NCBI GenBank assembly: GCA_028714695.1 | Contig: JAQTLX010000015.1 | Location: 33,250-97,249 of the forward strand | DNA: 64,000 nt | Direction: 5' to 3' | DNA from: Ignavibacteria bacterium | Lineage (GTDB): Bacteria; Bacteroidota; Ignavibacteria; Tepidaquicellales; Tepidaquicellaceae | Shown: piece by piece, positions 62,970 through 64,000 of the stretch | Numbering within the stretch: position 1 is the first letter of the stretch | How the letters are laid out: every line of letters starts with the position of its first letter | Position numbers and translations under genes: made by a program | The notes under the pieces: generated by a model | Database searches by the model: none | What the model was told of the DNA's origin: nothing | Seen by the model: the letters and a program-made list of their open reading frames with translations, nothing else

Positions 62970-63234
62970 GTACAATAAATAACCGACGAACACATATTTT
63001 ACAAAAACAGCAGGTTAATGGTAACGGATTCGTTAGGTTTAATTCTATGATAATTCGTTGAACGCATATTTAAAACAAAAAATAAAAACTAAACGTATAA
63101 AACTGTTCGGGTCGAATAATGCATAAATCGACGGACATATATTTGGATGAAATACACAACAGGTCACAAATTGTGACCTGTTCCCCTAGAACTATAAAAA
63201 ATTGTCGGACATATATTCTTGAGGTCATAGATTG
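62970..63234 (-). repeat. four decayed CRISPR repeats beyond the right end of the array
   Basis: Ungapped 46-nt windows at 62970-63015, 63042-63087, 63115-63160 and 63189-63234 align to the type-B repeat (about 23, 28, 29 and 21 or more matches of 46), with 26-31 nt between them, near the array spacing. Shared cores are CGACGAACACATATTTT, CGTTGAACGCATATTTA, CGACGGACATATATTTG and GTCGGACATATATTCT. The third keeps the exact CACAAC end; the fourth keeps TATAAAAAAT. Confidence 0.75.
63158..63182. promoter_or_regulatory. 25-nt operator-like palindrome in a decayed spacer
   Basis: Perfect arms AACAGGTCACAA (63158-63169) and TTGTGACCTGTT (63171-63182) with a one-base centre. It shares the TCACAAATTGTGA core with the palindrome at 51562-51586 on the other side of the cas genes. 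Confidence 0.5.
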
Positions 63235-63270
63235 TGAATTCAAGGTTATAATAAAGACCGTTTAAAAATG

Positions 63271-64000
63271 ACAGGGAGAGTGTTTTGCTTTTTACTGGTA
63301 GGATACACAATTGGAGATGATTTTTAAGATCCCCGATAGGAATCCGCCACGGCGGAGGGATGACAGGGGAATGGGTTCGGGGATGACAGGGAGAGAGGGT
63401 TCGGGGATGATAACAAGATGTGAGGAGGCTCGTTATGTGGATCCCCGATAAAAACGTTCGGGGATGACAGGGAGAGAGGGATTTCGGATGACAGAGAGAA
63501 AGGGGGATGACACAGGGAGAGTGTTTTGCTTTTTACTGGTAGGATACACAATTGGAGATGATTTTTAATATCCCCGATAAAAACGTTCGGGGATGACAGG
63601 GAGAGAGGGATTTCGGATGACAGAGAGAAAGGGGGATGACACAGGGAGAGTGTTTTGCTTTTTACTGGTTGGATACACAATTAGAGAGGATTTTTAAGAT
63701 CCCCGATAGGATCGCTCGGGGATGACAGGGAGAGAGGGATTTCGGATGACAGGGAGAGAGGGATTTCGGATGACACAGGGAGAGTGTTTTGCTTTTTACT
63801 GGTAGGATACACAATTGGAGATGATTTTTAAGATCCCCGATAGGAATCCGCCACGGCGGAGGGATGACAGGGAGAGAGGGATTTCGGATGACAGGGAGAG
63901 AGGGGGATGACACAGGGAGAGCGTTTTACTTTTTACAGGTTGGATACACAATTAGAGAGGATTTTTAAGATCCCCGATAGGAACGCTCGGGGATGACAGG
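63271..64000. repeat. REP-like minisatellite, about 130-bp units, running off the window
   Basis: The anchor TGTTTTGCTTTTTACTGG (or a close variant) occurs at 63281, 63522, 63651, 63785 and 63922, spaced 241, 129, 134 and 137 bp. Units carry GGGAGAG, GGATACACAATT and GATTTTTAAGATCCCCGATA, then one of two interchangeable hairpins: ATCCCCGA...TCGGGGAT, or TCCGCC-AC-GGCGGA (63345-63358 and 63846-63859). GGATGACAGGGAGAG repeats follow. Open frames here are translations of the repeat and not genes. Confidence 0.85.

Noticed and set aside
62225..62993. Minus-strand open frames across the right part of the CRISPR array
   Set aside because: They are translations of repeats and spacers (recurrent LWFAFKIVFDDFLYS) and have no coding support.
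63324..63913. Minus-strand frames rich in Pro, Ser, Leu and His (LSLCHPPFSLSS repeats)
   Set aside because: They arise from the REP-like minisatellite; the protein repeat mirrors the DNA repeat and no start signal or family is visible.
1..64000. tRNA, rRNA or known riboswitch genes
   Set aside because: Reading the intergenic gaps, I saw no cloverleaf with a TTCRANNC arm and no ribosomal or riboswitch core; a tRNAscan-SE and Rfam search would settle it.

Overview
This is a low-GC bacterial window, most likely from the Bacteroidota/Chlorobiota (FCB) side of the tree and plausibly an Ignavibacteria-like lineage. The evidence is an OMP_b-brl-type TonB-dependent receptor, a two-component-style kinase with a periplasmic beta-propeller, the methylmalonyl-CoA mutase pair with its MeaB GTPase, a type II-C CRISPR system with a GTTGTGGTTTGC-starting long repeat of the Bacteroidetes kind, several TTG starts and few strong Shine-Dalgarno sites. 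The exact taxon cannot be fixed from the sequence alone.

Layout. 1-18.2 kb is a plus-strand surface polysaccharide cluster of tightly packed and overlapping genes: three GT4 glycosyltransferases, a Wzy-like polymerase, two asparagine-synthetase-type amidotransferases, a bi-domain oxidoreductase, an alpha/alpha-toroid protein, DUF354 and DUF362 proteins, a DegT-type aminotransferase, the initiating phosphoglycosyltransferase, and a Gfo/Idh/MocA dehydrogenase plus left-handed-beta-helix acetyltransferase pair. Together they could make and amidate an N-acetylated amino-uronic acid. 18.2-30.1 kb carries a BatA/VWA protein, thiamine pyrophosphokinase, a sodium:solute symporter, a patatin-Omp85 fusion and two tandem PDZ-membrane-GAF-SpoIIE phosphatases. 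30.4-32.1 kb has an MsrB-MsrA lipoprotein and two tiny paralogous coiled-coil lipoproteins. 32.5-39.8 kb is the methylmalonyl-CoA mutase region (mutA, mutB, meaB), interrupted by a GxxExxY gene bounded by inverted repeats. 39.9-50.2 kb, all minus strand, holds a TonB receptor, a NUDIX hydrolase, a large beta-propeller sensor kinase, and gatE-gatD, the amidotransferase pair normally regarded as archaeal.

50.2-52.0 kb is non-coding but highly structured: heptamer repeats, REP-like palindromes and several families of short repeats spaced about one helical turn apart. It ends in a divergent tracrRNA gene. 52.0-57.8 kb is the II-C operon cas9-cas1-cas2, followed by a 67-repeat array (57878-62938).

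The array records its own history. 52 type-A repeats on the cas side are followed by one A/B chimera, 14 type-B repeats, and four badly decayed repeat fossils (62970-63234) that look B-like. This implies that the array grows at the cas2 side, while tracrRNA pairing, an A-tract/hairpin terminator and a -10-like repeat end indicate crRNA transcription toward cas2 from the opposite side. The last 0.7 kb is a REP-like minisatellite of about 130-bp units.

Across the window, most simple tandem repeats have a 7-bp period, and two of these heptamer tracts flank a CGCC-RC-GGCG palindrome.
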